Assembly (NCBI GenBank): GCA_001797845.1
Contig: MGQN01000038.1
Coordinates: forward strand, 343 to 6,382
Reading direction: 5' to 3'
Length of the DNA stretch: 6,040 nucleotides
Source: Deltaproteobacteria bacterium RBG_16_44_11
GTDB taxonomy: Bacteria > Desulfobacterota > Syntrophia > Syntrophales > Smithellaceae
The position numbers and the translations under genes were made by a program. The notes below the pieces were generated by a model that was not told where the DNA came from, searched no databases, and saw nothing but the letters and a program-made list of their open reading frames with translations. Shown here piece after piece: positions 4,879-6,040 of this stretch (positions within the stretch are counted from its first letter, which is position 1; each line of letters starts with the position of its first letter).

Positions 4879-5550
4879 CTATGGTTTCGCTTTCGTCTTA
4901 GTGAACTGGAACCGGCACAGGTCGTCGCCCCCTGCGAGCGTCGTCGGCTGCTTGAACCGAACCCCGTATTGGGGTTTTTCCAGTTCCGCTATCCACAGAT
5001 TGTCCATTGCGCAAAAAATCGGAGTCACCTCAGGCATCCCATTAGCACGAAAGAAATCGTTAAAGAAACACTTTTGGATGTTAATAAAACTCCGTTCTTC
5101 ATCCTGCACTTCTTGGACATAGGCATATGTTTGCCCGAATCGCTTTTCACCTCGCACCTTGAAGTTCTCTGCGATCCGGTTGAACGCGTCTTCAGGAGCA
5201 TCCTGTAAAATACCAAACCGATCGGCAATGTATCCGGTCAGACCTTCCTTGAATGGTGCCTCCATCACATTGCGCAGAACCGAGAGAGCGATCTGTTTAT
5301 CTCCTACAAGGGGTAGGAGTTCCTGATAGGCGGCCAGAATCATAGAGCAGAGCTGCAACCACTGTCGGCTGGGGGCATCAATTATCATAGCCTTATTCTG
5401 TTCTATGAGCTTTGTCATGCGTTCATGCACTGCCATTTCAATCTCATCCCAAAAGCGACCGCGGAGATAAGCGACTTGCGGCCTTACTGCGGCTAGTAGG
5501 TTGGTGACAAGTGATTTGCTGATTACATCTGTTTTTGCTTGTTCAGACAT
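4879..5550 (-). CDS. L-2-amino-thiazoline-4-carboxylic acid hydrolase-family protein
   Basis: The protein has 223 residues from the ATG at 5550. The C-terminal third carries the family signature: CFFNDFFRANGMPEVTPIFC (161-180), Asp183 in AMDNLW, and YGVRFKQPTTLAGGDDLC (195-212), with cysteines 161, 180 and 212. The characterised member opens the thiazoline ring of L-ATC to S-carbamoyl-L-cysteine in a bacterial route to L-cysteine. Most relatives are untested, so the substrate here is unknown. The N-terminal part is helical, with no signal peptide or membrane segment, so it should be cytoplasmic. I prefer the ATG at 5550, preceded by GAG seven bases upstream, to a TTG at 5607 that would add 19 non-conserved residues. 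It is 91 bases upstream of the TIR gene on the same strand, with a repeat pair between them. No cysteine or sulfur gene is nearby. Confidence 0.8.
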   Translation of the reverse strand: MSEQAKTDVISKSLVTNLLAAVRPQVAYLRGRFWDEIEMAVHERMTKLIEQNKAMIIDAPSRQWLQLCSMILAAYQELLPLVGDKQIALSVLRNVMEAPFKEGLTGYIADRFGILQDAPEDAFNRIAENFKVRGEKRFGQTYAYVQEVQDEERSFINIQKCFFNDFFRANGMPEVTPIFCAMDNLWIAELEKPQYGVRFKQPTTLAGGDDLCRFQFTKTKAKP

Positions 5551-5627
5551 GAAATATCTCTTTTTTGTATCAGTATTGCGAAGCGTCCTAACAATTAATA
5601 TACCCAATGAGTACTTTACGATATTTG

Positions 5628-5750
5628 GGGCTGTTCAAAAATGTTCAGATGCAAGGCGTGCAAAAAGCCGAACCGCGAGGCGTATATGGATATACGTTGA
5701 GCGGTGCGGTTTGCAGCGCAACACAGCAGATGAGCGTTTTTCAACAGCCC
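5628..5750. repeat. 123-base imperfect palindrome, MITE/REP-like element
   Basis: The element begins GGGCTGTTCAAAAATG and ends CGTTTTTCAACAGCCC. The two ends are inverted copies with few mismatches, and the symmetry runs all the way to a perfect centre CGTATAT-GG-ATATACG (5681-5696). The arms are about 60 bases each, so the transcript could fold into one long hairpin. There is no believable gene in it. It occupies the gap between the end of ddl and the start of the ATC hydrolase-like gene. It may act as a transcription barrier or mRNA-stabilising structure, or be a non-autonomous element moved by a transposase elsewhere in the genome. Being multi-copy is inferred. Confidence 0.75.
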
Positions 5751-5771
5751 TAATTTGTCCAAGGTTGCTGA

Positions 5772-6040
5772 TCAAATCCCCTCCGTCTTAATTTCCAATT
5801 TTTTCTTATGCCGCTCCAGCGCTAGTTCAATGAGCTTATCCAAAAGCTTGCTATATTTCAATCCGGTTGCTTCCCATAGTTTCGGATACATGCTGATGCT
5901 GGTGAAACCGGGAATGGTATTTATTTCATTGAGATAAAATTCATTAGTTTTCTTATCCAAAAAGAAATCAACCCGCGCCATAGAACTGCAACCGAGTGCC
6001 ATATAACCTTGAGCAGCAGTTTTTCTAATTGTCTCGGCAA
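5772..6040 (-). CDS. ddl: D-alanine--D-alanine ligase, C-terminal part (runs off right edge)
   Basis: About 89 residues are visible, ending at TGA 5774-5772; the start lies beyond the window. The frame is open to the last base, so translation does not begin at the internal ATG at 6002. The visible part is the end of the ATP-grasp catalytic domain. It holds ALGCSSMARVDFFLD with the metal-binding Asp, FYLNEINTIPGFT with the Glu and Asn that hold two Mg2+, then SMYPKLWEATGLKYSKLLDK and a helical tail. The SMYPKLWEATGL segment is typical of Ddl. The enzyme joins two D-alanines with ATP in the cytoplasm for peptidoglycan precursors. It uses the product of the racemase encoded at the other end of the window. 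A Van-type D-Ala-D-lactate ligase cannot be excluded because the specificity loop is outside. Confidence 0.93.
   Translation of the reverse strand, partial: AETIRKTAAQGYMALGCSSMARVDFFLDKKTNEFYLNEINTIPGFTSISMYPKLWEATGLKYSKLLDKLIELALERHKKKLEIKTEGI

Noticed and set aside
4901..5208. Plus-strand open frames opposite the ATC hydrolase-like gene
   Set aside because: They are antisense to a gene with a clear family signature and show no start signals.
5551..5607. TTG start adding 19 residues to the ATC hydrolase-like protein
   Set aside because: The ATG at 5550 has a better-spaced GAG site and the added residues do not look conserved.
2357..6040. CRISPR array
   Set aside because: The repeats present are palindromes or isolated pairs; there are no regularly spaced identical repeats with unique spacers.

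Overview
The window looks like part of a chromosome of a moderately A+T-rich anaerobic Gram-negative bacterium. A Thermodesulfobacteriota ('deltaproteobacterial', Syntrophales-like) origin is my best guess. It rests on a desulforedoxin-like mini-protein, the dispersed palindromic repeats, and the general flavour of the small membrane and toxin-antitoxin genes. No rRNA or other taxonomic marker is present, so this is inference.

Layout. At the left edge a minus-strand desulforedoxin-like cysteine protein runs off the window. It is divergent from a plus-strand alanine racemase gene (401-2356), and the 274-base gap between them carries a good sigma70-type promoter in each direction. The racemase reading frame is 651 codons long: a normal Alr of about 375 residues followed by about 275 residues I do not recognise. 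After it come a short hairpin and a 113-base nested palindromic repeat. From 2603 to the right edge every gene lies on the minus strand. In transcription order these are the C-terminal end of a D-alanine--D-alanine ligase (cut by the window edge), a 123-base imperfect palindrome (MITE/REP-like), an L-2-amino-thiazoline-4-carboxylic acid hydrolase-family protein, a TIR-like nucleotide-binding protein, a vapBC toxin-antitoxin pair, a HicB-like antitoxin-type protein with no HicA, and a 62-residue two-helix membrane protein.

How the genes may work together. Alanine racemase makes D-alanine and Ddl joins two of them for peptidoglycan, so two consecutive steps of one pathway bracket the accessory block, pointing toward each other. 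The block between them has an accessory-island character: toxin-antitoxin genes, a TIR-domain protein of a type used as NAD-depleting effectors, palindromic repeats, a 9-base direct repeat tightly bracketing the TIR gene, and a pair of short repeats resembling insertion-sequence ends. The vapBC promoter is the clearest regulatory site: a TTGACA/TATACT promoter overlaid by two perfect palindromes 12 bases apart, as expected for autorepression.

The most novel points are the racemase fusion with its unknown C-terminal domain, the glutamate where Alr enzymes usually have a carboxylated lysine, and the TIR-like protein with an unrecognised N-terminal half, boxed by direct repeats next to an ATC hydrolase-like gene. 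I did not find a CRISPR array, tRNA, rRNA or transposase gene.
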